Assembly: GCA_004010275.1 (NCBI GenBank)
Contig: RBWT01000056.1
Coordinates: forward strand, 1-44,938
Source: Streptomyces huasconensis
GTDB taxonomy: Bacteria; Actinomycetota; Actinomycetes; Streptomycetales; Streptomycetaceae
DNA length: 44,938 bases
Direction: 5' to 3'
This document shows positions 1 to 8,553 of this stretch, in pieces (the stretch's first letter is position 1; every line of letters begins with the position of its first letter). Position numbers and translations under genes: made by a program. The notes under the pieces were generated by a model, which saw only the letters and a program-made list of their open reading frames with translations, did not search any database and was not told where the DNA came from.

Positions 1-6
1 CGCGGA

Positions 7-64
7 GTTGGGTGGCGCGGGCTGAGCCGGCGCGGGCTGTGCGGCACGGGTTGGGTGGCGCGGG
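7..64. repeat. Imperfect direct repeats downstream of the alcohol dehydrogenase gene
   Basis: The 15-mer GTTGGGTGGCGCGGG occurs exactly at 7-21 and again at 50-64, with related GGCGCGGG(C/T)TG copies between and after them. The stretch 1-151 holds no convincing gene. It lies just past the stop codon of the minus-strand dehydrogenase gene. I see no clear terminator hairpin in it. Confidence 0.5.
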
Positions 65-151
65 TTGTGCGGCGGGGGCTGTATGGCGCGGAACCGTGTC
101 GATCGGCGGCTCCGGCGCGTGGGGCGGCCGGTCGCGTGCGGCCGCGGGAAC

Positions 152-1207
152 TCAAGGCAGCAGCAGCACCTTCCCGACCTTCGGATCGCCCCCGCCGACC
201 AGCGCGACGGCCTCCCCGAACCGCTCCAGCGGGAACTCGTGCGTGATCAGCGGGGCCGGGTCCAGCAGCCCGAGCCCGAACGCCCGCACCGCCTCCGACC
301 ACGCCGACGACGGCGCCCCGAACACGGACCGCACCTCCAGCTGACTCAGCGACAGATGCACCGGGTCGATGCCGGTCGCGCCCGGCGTGAACATGCCGGT
401 GAGCACGACCCGGCCGCCCCGGCGGGCGAGCAGGCAGGACGAGGCGGCGGTGGTCGGCGCGCCCGCCGTCTCCACGACCAGGTCGAAGCGGCCGTGCGCC
501 GACCGGGCCTCGTCGGGGGAGAGGGCCGCGGTGGCCCCGAAGTCCCGCGCCTGCTCGCCGCGGGCCGCCCGCGGGTCCACGACGGCCAGTTCGGCGGGGT
601 TCGACGCGGCGAGCAGCTGTACGGCGAGGAGGCCGAGGGTGCCCGCGCCGACCACCGCGACGCGCTCACCGGGCGTCGGGCGGCCCGCCCGCACCGCGGC
701 GGCGATCACCGCGGACGGCTCCAGGAGGGCCGCCGCGCGCAGGTCGGCGTCGTCGCGCAGCGGGTGCAGGAGCCGGGCGGGCACGGTGAGGTGGTCGGCG
801 AAGGCGCCCGGCTCGGTGAACCCGGTCTCGGCGTAGCCGCCGGTGCACAGGCTGGTCTCCCCGCACCGGCACCGCTCACAGACACCACAGGCCCGGAATC
901 CCTCCGCGACGGTCTTGCGCCCGACGAGGCCGGGGTCGACGCCCGCGCCCACCGCCGCCACGGTCCCGGACCACTCGTGGCCCGGCGTCACGGGGTAGCG
1001 CACGTACGCGGCGACGAGACGACCGTCGTACACCTCGCGGTCGCTCATGCAGACCCCGGCGGCGGCCACCCGCACGAGGACCTCACCGGGGCCGGGCTCC
1101 GGGACGTCGCCGCTGACCAGCCGGTGTTCACCCGGCCGTCGACGACGACGGTCGACCCTGCGGGCTTCTGTGCCCGGCCCGTCGCCGCGCGTCGTACGGC
1201 TGCTCAC
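152..1207 (-). CDS. Zinc-dependent alcohol/polyol dehydrogenase (MDR family)
   Basis: A medium-chain dehydrogenase/reductase that would oxidise a sugar or polyol with NAD(P). Visible motifs are the catalytic-zinc region GVCMSDRE and GHEWSGTVAAVG, the four-cysteine structural zinc loop (CGVCERCRCGETSLC), and the Rossmann loop GAGTLGLL. The start is taken as the GTG at 1207, which overlaps the TGA of the upstream dehydratase gene by 4 bp (GTGA), so the two are probably co-transcribed and translationally coupled. The first 30 or so residues are arginine-rich and unlike the family. The neighbouring frame reads STVVVDG just before PGEHRLV, which suggests two compensating one-base errors near the N-terminus. 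From PGEHRLV onward the frame is intact to the end (VGKVLLLP). Context suggests aldose or sugar-acid oxidation; the substrate is unknown. Confidence 0.85.
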   Translation of the reverse strand: MSSRTTRGDGPGTEARRVDRRRRRPGEHRLVSGDVPEPGPGEVLVRVAAAGVCMSDREVYDGRLVAAYVRYPVTPGHEWSGTVAAVGAGVDPGLVGRKTVAEGFRACGVCERCRCGETSLCTGGYAETGFTEPGAFADHLTVPARLLHPLRDDADLRAAALLEPSAVIAAAVRAGRPTPGERVAVVGAGTLGLLAVQLLAASNPAELAVVDPRAARGEQARDFGATAALSPDEARSAHGRFDLVVETAGAPTTAASSCLLARRGGRVVLTGMFTPGATGIDPVHLSLSQLEVRSVFGAPSSAWSEAVRAFGLGLLDPAPLITHEFPLERFGEAVALVGGGDPKVGKVLLLP

Positions 1208-2370
1208 TTCCCCGCCCCGCCAGGAGACCGCTTCTCCCAGCCCTCGGCCCACAGGTCGAAACGGGCCTGCTGCTGCGGGAACTCGGCGGCCGCGTCGGTG
1301 TCGAGTTCGACGCCGAGGCCGGGTGCGTGGGACAGCTCGAAGCAACCCGTCTCCGGGTCGACCTGGGGCGCGCCCTTGACGACCTTCTTGATGTCGGCGT
1401 CCGCGAAGTCGTTGAAGTGCTCCAGAACCTTGAAGTTCGGTGCGGTGAAACCGACTTGGAGCGAGGCGGCGGTCAGGACGGGCCCGCCCACGTTGTGCGG
1501 GGCGACCAGCATGTAGTGCGTCTCGGCGGTGGCCGCCAGCTTGCGGGTCTCCCAGATGCCGCCGATGTGGCCGACGTCCGGCTGGATGATGTCCACGGCT
1601 TGGCTCTCGAACAGCTCCCGGAACTCGATCCGGTCGTGGATGCGCTCACCGGTGGCCACCGGCATGTCCACCTTCGCGGCGACCTTCTCCAGGGCCTTGA
1701 GGTTCTCCGGCGGCACCGGCTCCTCCAGCCAGGCCGGGCGGAACGGCGCGAGATCGCGGGCCAGGCGGATCGCCGTGGCGGGCGAGAAGCGGCCGTGCAT
1801 CTCCAGCATCAGCTCGGCGTCGGGGCCGATCGCGTCCCGCACGGCCTCGATCAACGACACGGCGTACAGGCTCTGTTCGTGGTCCAGCTCGTAGTGGCCG
1901 GTGCCGAAGGGGTCGATCTTCAGCGCGCGGTAGCCGCGCTCCATGACTCCCTGGGCCGCCTTGTGGTACGCCTCCGGGGTGCGCTCGGTGGTGTACCAGC
2001 CGTTGGCGTACGCCTTGACGCGGTCGGTGACCTTGCCGCCGAGCAGCTGCCAGACGGGGACGCCGAGCGCCTTGCCCTTGATGTCCCAGCAGGCCATCTC
2101 GATGACCGCGATGCCGGACATGACGATCTCACCGGCCCGGCCGTAGTCGCCGTACTTCATCCGGCGCACGAGGTCCTCGACCGCGAACGGGTCCGACCCC
2201 TTGATGTGGTTGGCCTCCGCCTCGCGGAGGTAGCCGATGAGCGCGTCGGTGTGGCCGAGCATCCGCGTTTCGCCGACGCCCGTCAGGCCTTCGTCGGTGT
2301 GGACCTGGACGTAGGTGAGATTACGCCAGGGCGTTCCGACCACATGCGTGCTGATTCCCGTGATGCGCAA
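1204..2370 (-). CDS. Enolase-superfamily sugar-acid dehydratase (galactonate dehydratase/mandelate racemase type)
   Basis: A cytoplasmic Mg-dependent dehydratase of 388 residues, the usual length for the family. Metal-ligand and catalytic segments appear in order: ALKIDPFG, LMLEMHGRF, WLEEPVPPE, GERIHDR and APHNVGGPV. The H-G-R after the first acidic ligand and the PHN motif resemble D-galactonate dehydratase more than mandelate racemase, which has KxK. The start is the TTG at 2370, preceded by AAGGGA about 8 nt upstream; in-frame sequence further upstream does not look coding. It overlaps the dehydrogenase gene by 4 bp and is divergent from the IclR gene, which probably controls it. The SMP-30 lactonase across the divergent promoter would supply the aldonate. 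The exact sugar acid cannot be read from the sequence. Confidence 0.88.
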   Translation of the reverse strand: MRITGISTHVVGTPWRNLTYVQVHTDEGLTGVGETRMLGHTDALIGYLREAEANHIKGSDPFAVEDLVRRMKYGDYGRAGEIVMSGIAVIEMACWDIKGKALGVPVWQLLGGKVTDRVKAYANGWYTTERTPEAYHKAAQGVMERGYRALKIDPFGTGHYELDHEQSLYAVSLIEAVRDAIGPDAELMLEMHGRFSPATAIRLARDLAPFRPAWLEEPVPPENLKALEKVAAKVDMPVATGERIHDRIEFRELFESQAVDIIQPDVGHIGGIWETRKLAATAETHYMLVAPHNVGGPVLTAASLQVGFTAPNFKVLEHFNDFADADIKKVVKGAPQVDPETGCFELSHAPGLGVELDTDAAAEFPQQQARFDLWAEGWEKRSPGGAGK

Positions 2371-2396
2371 GGCAGTTGTCCCTTGACTTGTTCGGT

Positions 2397-2417
2397 ATTT
2401 CGTCACACGTTCGAAAT
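2397..2417. promoter_or_regulatory. Candidate IclR operator in the divergent intergenic region
   Basis: An inverted repeat ATTTCG-N9-CGAAAT lies in the locally AT-rich part of the 286-bp gap between the dehydratase and iclR genes, 27 bp upstream of the dehydratase TTG. This is the expected place for autoregulation plus control of the catabolic genes. The assignment to IclR is inference from position. Confidence 0.4.
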
Positions 2418-2656
2418 GCTGGCGTGACGTTATTTGTGGTGGCCGGAAGGTGTCAATGGCTCGGGCGGAATGGTCTTGAGGCGGCCCCTGCGGCGACTTG
2501 GTGCCAACCGCCCGGCCGCCGAGTCCGACGCCGCCGCTCCGCCGGGCCCCGGCGGCCATTGCGCCGCGAACGGCGCCATGCCTAACCTGTGTTCGTCATA
2601 CCGATCAGCGGCCGAAGTTTCGGACGCACGGGTTCACGCTCAGGGTGGGAGGCCTC

Positions 2657-3424
2657 ATGGGACGACTGGTTCCCGCGGTGACCAGGTCGCTGGACATACT
2701 CGAACTCTTCCTGGAAGGGGACGGGACGCTCTCCGCACCCGAGGTCACCCGCAGGCTGCAACTGCCGCGCACCACCGTGCACGAACTGCTCACCACCCTG
2801 GCGGCCCGCTCCTACCTCACGCAGATCCCCGACCAGCCGGGCCGCTACCGCCTCGGCGTACGCACCTACCAGCTCGGCAGCCGTTATGCAGAACAGCTCG
2901 ACCTCGCGGCCGAGGGACAGCAGGTGGCCCGCGAGGTCGCGGAGACCTGCGACGAGACCGTCCACGTCGCCATCCTGGAGGACACCGACGTCATCTACAT
3001 CGCCAAGGTCGACTCCACCCACGCCGTGCGCATGGTCTCCGCGGCGGGCCGCCGCCTCCCGGCGCACTGCACCTCCGTCGGCAAGATGCTGCTCGCCTCG
3101 CTGCCACAGCCGGAACTCGAAGCGCGCCTCCAGGGGCGGGAGTTCACGGCGATGACCCCCGCCAGCATCACCGACCCCGACGAGCTGGCCGCCGCGCTCG
3201 CGGACATCCGGGAGCGGGGCATCGCGGTCGAGCACCGGGAGTCCAACCCCGACGTCAGCTGCGTTGCCGCGCCGGTGCGCGACAGCGCGGGCCGGGTCGT
3301 CGCCGCCCTGTCCATCTCCGTGCCGATGATCCGCTGGAGCGAGGAGCGCGAGCGGGAACTGGCCGACCTCGCCGCCAAGGGAGCCGGAGACCTCTCCGTC
3401 CGCTTGGGCCACCGGGGCGCATGA
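2657..3424 (+). CDS. IclR-family transcriptional regulator
   Basis: A 255-residue protein with an N-terminal winged helix-turn-helix (roughly residues 7-68; recognition helix around LQLPRTTVHELLTTL, followed by RYRLG). The C-terminal IclR effector-binding domain includes AHCTSVGKMLLASL and the ending segment VAAPVRDSAGRVVAALSISV. IclR proteins bind small carbon-source ligands and usually repress an adjacent catabolic operon. Here the gene is divergent from the dehydratase and overlaps the start of the lactonase by 4 bp (ATGA). The ATG at 2657 follows GGGAGG with a short spacer; a GTG at 2645 is an alternative start. The frame is intact. Confidence 0.92.
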   Translation: MGRLVPAVTRSLDILELFLEGDGTLSAPEVTRRLQLPRTTVHELLTTLAARSYLTQIPDQPGRYRLGVRTYQLGSRYAEQLDLAAEGQQVAREVAETCDETVHVAILEDTDVIYIAKVDSTHAVRMVSAAGRRLPAHCTSVGKMLLASLPQPELEARLQGREFTAMTPASITDPDELAAALADIRERGIAVEHRESNPDVSCVAAPVRDSAGRVVAALSISVPMIRWSEERERELADLAAKGAGDLSVRLGHRGA

Positions 3425-4300
3425 TGACGGCCTCGCCCAAGAGGTACGCGTACGAGGTGGCGGTGCGCGAACACGCCCTGCTCGGCGAGGGTCCCACCTG
3501 GGACCCGGCGGGCGAGCGCCTCGTCTGGGTCGACATCCTCGGCTCCCGCGTCCATACGTACGCCCCCGGCGACGGCCGCCGCACCGTCATGGCCACCGAA
3601 CAGCACGTCGGCGCCGCCAAGCCCCGCGCGGGCGGTGGCCTGGTGGTCAACCTCCGGGACGGGATCGGCCTGTACGGGCCGGGCGGCGCGTCCTTCACCT
3701 GGCTGGTGCGCGACCCCGTACCGGGCCGCCGCGGCAATGACGCCGCCGTCTCACCCGACGGCGCGCTCTGGGCGGGCACCATGCGCTACGACGAGGCGCC
3801 GGGCGGCGGCGGCCTCACCCGCGTCGCCCCCGACGCACCGTCACCCGAACAGTCCGGACCGCTCGGCGACGTCGCCGTCAGCAACGGCACCGGCTGGAGC
3901 CCCGACGGGCGGCTCATGTACTACGCCGACAGCCCCACGCGCCGCGTCGACGTCCTCGACTTCGACGGACGGCACGCGCGGAACCGCCGCCCGTTCGCCG
4001 TGATCGAGGACGGCGCGGGCGACCCCGACGGACTCACCGTCGACGCCGACGGCTGCGTCTGGATCGCCCTGTGGAACGGCGGAGCCGTCCGCCGCTACGC
4101 CCCCGAGCGACGCTCGACCGCGTCATCGCCCTCCCGGTGCCCCGGCCCACCGCCTGCGCCTTCGGCGGCCCCGGCCTGCGCGACCTCTACATCACCACGC
4201 CCGCCGCCGGCCAGGAGCGCCCGCACCCGCTGGCGGGGTCGGTGCTCGGTGGTGCCGGACAGCGGGCCAGGGACTGCCGGGCACGCCCTTCGCGGGCTGA
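3421..4300 (+). pseudogene. SMP-30/gluconolactonase family sugar lactonase (frameshifted)
   Basis: This beta-propeller lactonase would hydrolyse an aldonolactone to the aldonate used by the adjacent dehydratase. Family landmarks are LLGEGPTWD near the N-terminus, VWVDILG, RGNDAAVSPDGALWAGTM, ADSPTRRVDVLDFD and DPDGLTVDADGCVWIALWNG. After RRYAPE (about 4107) the reading continues one frame over as DRVIALPVPRPTACAFGGP. Near 4250 it shifts again to end GLPGTPFAG at the TGA of 4298-4300. The total length (about 293 codons) is normal for the family, so both breaks look like single-base losses. The start is ATG at 3421 (or the next ATG, 3424), overlapping the iclR stop. The gene is convergent with the lipoprotein gene, with a 20-bp gap. 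Confidence 0.8.
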
Positions 4301-4320
4301 ACCGGCAAGCCGCAACAGGG

Positions 4321-5316
4321 TCAGCGCTTCAGCTCGCGCAGGTACTTCCCGAACTTCTCCAGGCCGTCGATGTTGCGGGGCCCGCTGATGCCCTCGTTGT
4401 AGTCGAGGACGAAGAAGTTGTTCTTCTTGACGGCGGGCAGCTCCTTGGTGTGCGGGGACTTCTTCAGGAACTCGATCTTCTTCTTCGCGGGCTGGTCGCC
4501 GTAGTCGAAGATGATGACGACCTCGGGCTCGGCCTCGGTGACGGCCTCCCAGTTGACCTGCGTCCAGCGCTCGTCGAGCCCGTCGAAGATGTTCCGGCCG
4601 CCCGCCGTCTTGATGATGTCGTTCGGCGGGACCTGGCTGCCGGCGGTGAAGGGCTGGTCGGTCCCGGAGTCGTAGAGGAAGACCGGCACCCGATCACCCT
4701 TGGGCGCCTTCTTCTTGACGGCCGCCACGCGCTTCTTCAGGTCCCCGACGACCTGATCGGCCTTCTTCTCGACGTGGAAGATCTTCCCGAGCCGCTCCAG
4801 GTCGCTGTAGAGCGCGTTGAACGGCGTGACCTTCTGCGGATATCCGGGGTAGTTGAAGCAGCTCTCCGTGTGCATGAAGCTCTGGATGCCGAGCTTGTCC
4901 AGGATCTTCGGGGTGATGCCGCGCTGGTCGCTGAAACCGGAGTTCCAGCCCGCGACGACGAAGTCGGACTTGGCCTCGACGACGATCTCCTTGTTCAGCA
5001 GGTCGTCGCTGAGCATCTTCACCTTGGCGTACTCCGATGCCCACGGCGACTCGGTCACCGGCGGGTTGGCGGGCGGCATCACGTACCCGTGGACGTGCTT
5101 CGTCAGGCCGAGGCTGAACAGCTTGTCGGCGCTGCCGCCCTCGTAGGCCACGGCGCGCTCGGGCACCGTGTAGGAGACGGGCTCACCGCATCTCTTGACG
5201 GTGGTCTTCTCGGACGCCTTGGCGTCGCCGTCCGCCTCGACCTCGGCGCCGCAGCCGCTCAGCAGCAGCGCGGCCGCGAGCGCGGACCCAAGGGCGATGG
5301 ACCGGGTGTGTGACAT
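4321..5316 (-). CDS. ABC-transporter substrate-binding lipoprotein of the siderophore/metal-complex class
   Basis: A 331-residue exported binding protein with a Peripla_BP_2 (FepB/FatB-like) fold. The start MSHTRSIALGSALAAALLLS leads into the lipobox LLSGC, giving a lipid-anchored mature protein. Later segments GHxH-like HVHGYVMPP, WNSGFSDQR, SGTDQPFTAGSQVPPND, WEAVTEAEPEVVIIFDYG and FFVLDYNEGISGPRN fit this family. It is the last gene of the minus-strand metallophore operon, separated from the ATPase gene by 76 bp containing a hairpin. Its likely ligand is the metal complex of the compound made by the PLP enzyme and DUF364 protein upstream. Iron is the default ligand for the family, but the Zur-like box argues for zinc or a related metal. 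The frame is intact. Confidence 0.88.
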   Translation of the reverse strand: MSHTRSIALGSALAAALLLSGCGAEVEADGDAKASEKTTVKRCGEPVSYTVPERAVAYEGGSADKLFSLGLTKHVHGYVMPPANPPVTESPWASEYAKVKMLSDDLLNKEIVVEAKSDFVVAGWNSGFSDQRGITPKILDKLGIQSFMHTESCFNYPGYPQKVTPFNALYSDLERLGKIFHVEKKADQVVGDLKKRVAAVKKKAPKGDRVPVFLYDSGTDQPFTAGSQVPPNDIIKTAGGRNIFDGLDERWTQVNWEAVTEAEPEVVIIFDYGDQPAKKKIEFLKKSPHTKELPAVKKNNFFVLDYNEGISGPRNIDGLEKFGKYLRELKR

Positions 5317-5341
5317 GGGGATGTGGTGCCTTTCAGAGGTG

Positions 5342-5360
5342 GCCCCGCGGAGCGCGGGGC
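5342..5360 (-). other. Intercistronic GC hairpin between the ABC ATPase and lipoprotein genes
   Basis: GCCCCGCG-GAG-CGCGGGGC forms an 8-bp stem with a 3-nt loop. There is no U-tract, so it may serve as an attenuator or RNA-stabilising element that sets binding-protein expression separately from the membrane components. The function is inferred. Confidence 0.4.
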
Positions 5361-5392
5361 ATGGGGTGCGGGGCGTGGAGTGCCAGGCCGGG

Positions 5393-6167
5393 TCAGAGGG
5401 AGGGGTGCAGCGCGTACAGCAGTTGTGGATCACCGGTCAGCGGATGCGGCACGACCGTCGCCTTCACGCCGAACACATCGGCGACCAGGCTCTCCGTGAG
5501 TACGTCGGCGGGGGGCCCCGAAGCCACCAGGCGCCCCTGGGACAGGACCCCGATCCGGTCGCAGGCGGCGGCCGCGTGGTTGAGGTCGTGCAGGACGACC
5601 AGGACGGTCAGTCCGGCGCCCCGCAGATGCGAGAGCATCGCGATCTGGTGGCGCACGTCGAGGTGGTTGGTCGGCTCGTCGAGCACCAGGACGCGGGGCT
5701 CCTGGACGAGGGCGCGGGCGAGCAGGACGCGCTGACGCTCCCCGCCGGAGAGGGTCAGGACGCCCCGCTTGGCGAGGTGGAGGATGTCGAGCCGTTCCAT
5801 GGCCCGTTCGCACAGCTCCCGTTCGCGCCCGCTGAGCGCCTGGTTGCCCCCGCTGGTGCGGGGCCCGGCCGAGCGCGACGACCTCCTCGACGGTGAAGTC
5901 CAGGTCGACGGCAGCGTCCTGCGTCATCGCGGCGACGAGCTGCGCGCTGCGGCGCATCGACAGGCCCGCGATGTCGTCGCCGCCGACCCGCACCGTCCCG
6001 GTGGCCGGGCGCAGCGCGCGGTAGACGCAGCGCAGCGCGGTCGACTTGCCGCTGCCGTTCGGGCCGACGAGGCCGACGACCTCGCCGCTGCCGCGTCGAG
6101 CGACAGGTCCCGCACCAGGCTCCTTGCCGTCGATGACGACGCCGAGCCCCTCGATTCGCAGCTCCAT
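5393..6167 (-). pseudogene. FecE/FepC-type ABC transporter ATP-binding protein (frameshifted)
   Basis: The cytoplasmic ATPase of the siderophore-type importer. Walker A is GPNGSGKST, the signature LSGGERQRV, Walker B VLVLDEPTNHLD, and the H-loop VLHDLNHA. Translation starts at the ATG of 6167, one base after the permease stop. The reading changes frame near residues 15-30 (a neighbouring frame reads SLVRDLSLDAAA, expected before GEVVGLVGPNG). It changes again around 5850, between GRAPHQ and ERAMERLDI. The remainder to LYALHPSL is clean. Total length (about 258 codons) is normal for the family. It would energise uptake of the metal complex with the 6169-7266 permease. Confidence 0.85.
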
Positions 6168-6168
6168 C

Positions 6169-7266
6169 TCAACGGCCCCCGAACACATAGCCCTTGCGGC
6201 GCATCAGCGCGATGAACACCGGCACTCCGACGAGCGCGGTGATGACACCCAGCGGCAGTTCGCGCGGCGCGACCACCGTCCGGGACAGCAGATCGACCCA
6301 GACCATGAAGAGGGCGCCGACGAGCGGGGCGACGGCGAGGACCCGGGCGTGCCCGGCGCCGACCACCATGCGCACCAGGTGCGGCATGACGAGCCCCACG
6401 AAGCTGATGGCGCCGCTCACCGCCACCATCACGCCGGTGACCAGCGAGACCAGCACCAGCAGCGACCTGCGGTGCCGGTCGGGGCTCAGGCCGAGGCTCG
6501 CCGCGGTCTCGTCGCCGAGCGCCAGCACGTCCAGGGCGCGGCCGTGTCGGTACAGCACGGCGAGGCCGAGCAGGACGACCGCGGCGACGACGGGCAGCGC
6601 GGCCCAACTGGCGGCGCCGAAGCTGCCCATGGTCCAGTACAGGACCATGCCGGTGGCCTCGCTGTCCGGCGCGAAGTAGATGATGACGCTCATCACGGCC
6701 TGGAAGCCCAGGGACATGGCGACGCCGGTCAGGACGAGCCGCAGTGGCGAGAGGACACCGCCGCTGGACGAGGCGACGTACACGAGGAACGACGCGACGA
6801 GCGCGCCGAGGAACGCTCCCGCCGACACCGCGTACACCCCGAGCGCGGCCAGACCTCCGGTGACCGTCACCGCGACGGCGCCGACCGACGCCCCGGAGGA
6901 GACGCCGAGGACGAAGGGGTCGGCGAGGGCGTTGCGCACCATCGCCTGGATGGCGACGCCGACCGCGCTGAGCCCGGCGCCCACCAGCGCGGCGAGCAGC
7001 ACGCGCGGGGTGCGGATCTGCCAGATGATCTGGTACGTCGTCGTCTCGTCGCCGCCGATGCGCCCGCCCGTGAGCGCCGCCCACAGATAGCGGGCGGTCT
7101 CGGCGGGCGTCACGAAGGCGGCGCCCAGACCGATGGCCACGACGACCGACGCGACCAGGACGAGGAAGAGCGCGACGCAGGTCAGGGCCAGCGCCCCGGG
7201 CGAGGCGAGCCGGTCGCGGACGGCGGCGCGGGGGCGCGCGGGCACCGCCTCCGTGAGGGTGCTCAT
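6169..7266 (-). CDS. FecCD-family metal-siderophore ABC permease
   Basis: An inner-membrane permease of 365 residues with the roughly ten hydrophobic segments expected for a FecCD/BtuC homodimer. Recognisable segments are PRVLLAALVGAGLSAVGVAI, GVSSGASVGA, the ATPase-coupling region GDETAASLG, GAISFVGLVMPHLVRM and RTVVAPRELPLGVITALVG. A single permease gene followed by one ATPase and one lipoprotein is a complete BtuCDF-like importer. Its ATG overlaps the stop of the MFS gene (ATGA) and the ATPase starts 1 bp after its stop, so exporter and importer are one transcription unit. The frame is intact. Confidence 0.93.
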   Translation of the reverse strand: MSTLTEAVPARPRAAVRDRLASPGALALTCVALFLVLVASVVVAIGLGAAFVTPAETARYLWAALTGGRIGGDETTTYQIIWQIRTPRVLLAALVGAGLSAVGVAIQAMVRNALADPFVLGVSSGASVGAVAVTVTGGLAALGVYAVSAGAFLGALVASFLVYVASSSGGVLSPLRLVLTGVAMSLGFQAVMSVIIYFAPDSEATGMVLYWTMGSFGAASWAALPVVAAVVLLGLAVLYRHGRALDVLALGDETAASLGLSPDRHRRSLLVLVSLVTGVMVAVSGAISFVGLVMPHLVRMVVGAGHARVLAVAPLVGALFMVWVDLLSRTVVAPRELPLGVITALVGVPVFIALMRRKGYVFGGR

Positions 7267-8553
7267 GCTGATCCGGCCTCCGTCTCGGCATCGGCGGCGT
7301 CGGCTCCGTCGTCACCGTGGGACGCGCGCCGCACCAGGACCGTCGCGCCGAGCGCGGCGACGACCAGGGCGCCGAAGACGGCGGCGGTGCCGGGGTAGCC
7401 GGCGAGGCCGAGGCCCGCGCCGCCGAGTGCGCGCCGACGAACACGCCGAGGCTCTGGCCCGCCGCGTTGAGACACAGCGCCGAGCCGCGCAGCGAGGTGC
7501 GCAGGCGCCGCACGATGAGGCTGAGCCACGGCACGCGGCGACGATCGCGTGGCTCGCCGCGTGCAGCGCGGTCATGGCGAGGGCGAGCGGCAGCCAGTGC
7601 GTGAAGTAGAAGCCGACGACGGAGACGAGGGCGGCGGCCAGACCGATGCCGAGCATGCGTTCGGTGGCGACGCGCGGCGCGGCGGAGTTGGTGACGCGGC
7701 CGGTGAGGAGGTTGCTGACGAAGAACGACGCGCCGCTGAGCGTCCACACGAAGGCGAACAGCCCGGCGTCGAGGTCGAACCGCTCCTCGTAGAAGGCCGC
7801 GAGGTACGACAAGTAGCCCATGAACACGGCGGTGCGCAGGAAGCCGATGAGCAGCAGCGGCACCACCCCGCGCACGGCGGCCAGCGCCTTGAACGAGGCG
7901 AGGTAGCCGAGGCGTCGCGCGTCGGGGGCGTCTTCCGGGGACGCGTCTTTCTTGCGGCGGGCCACGCACCGCCGCGAGCAGCAGCGACACCACCGTCACG
8001 GCGAACAGGTCGCCCTGCCAGCCCCAGAACAGCGCGGGCAGCGCGATGACGGGCGCCGCGAGCATGGCGGTCATCGACTGCGTGGCGGTGACGAGGGTCG
8101 CGGCGCGCCCGGCGGCCTTGCCGGTGCCGAAGCGGTCGGCGGCGGCGGCCGTCAGCGCCGGGTTCAGGACGGCCGTACTCGCGCCGACGAGCAGGCAGAA
8201 CACGGCGAGCAGGATGAAGTCGCCGCTGGCGCCGAGCGCGGCGGACGCCCCGAGGGCGACGAGCGTGCCCGCCGCGCCCGCTCCTTCGGCACCCGGTCGA
8301 TCAGCGGGGCCAGGGCGGTGCCCACCAGCAGCGCGGCGAGACCGCCGAGTCCGCGCAGGCCGCCCATCGCGGCGACGCCGCTGCCCGCCTCGTCGGCGAT
8401 CGGCACGAGGTAGGTGCTGAAGACGGTGAACGGCAGGAGGCCCACCGCCGAGGCGAGCAGCACCGGCCACAGGGTGCGGGCCATGCGCAGATCGCCCGGG
8501 ACCGGCTCCTCCGCCTTGTCCGTCGCGGGGCCCTTCACGGCGTCGACGCTCAC
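7263..8553 (-). pseudogene. MFS transporter, putative metallophore exporter (frameshifted)
   Basis: A 12-TM-type major facilitator, about 430 codons, starting at the GTG of 8553 and overlapping the DUF364 gene stop by 4 bp. Hydrophobic segments alternate between frames. The order is WPVLLASAVGLLPFTVFSTY, then (about 8280) GDFILLAVFCLLVG and LPALFWGWQGDLFAVTVVSL, then (about 7965) VVPLLLIGFLRTAVFMGYLS and LTGRVTNSAAPRVA. After further shifts near 7545 and 7435 come LNAAGQSLGVFVGA and GYPGTAAVFGALVVAALGA. Four or so one-base breaks in 1.3 kb with perfectly continuing homology indicate sequence error. Placed between biosynthetic and uptake genes, it is the natural candidate to secrete the product. 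An efflux role is inferred from context. Confidence 0.8.

Noticed and set aside
2434..5313. A 959-codon plus-strand open frame over iclR, the lactonase and the lipoprotein gene.
   Set aside because: Only the lactonase part is real protein sequence; the rest is antisense or off-frame to genes with clear motifs.
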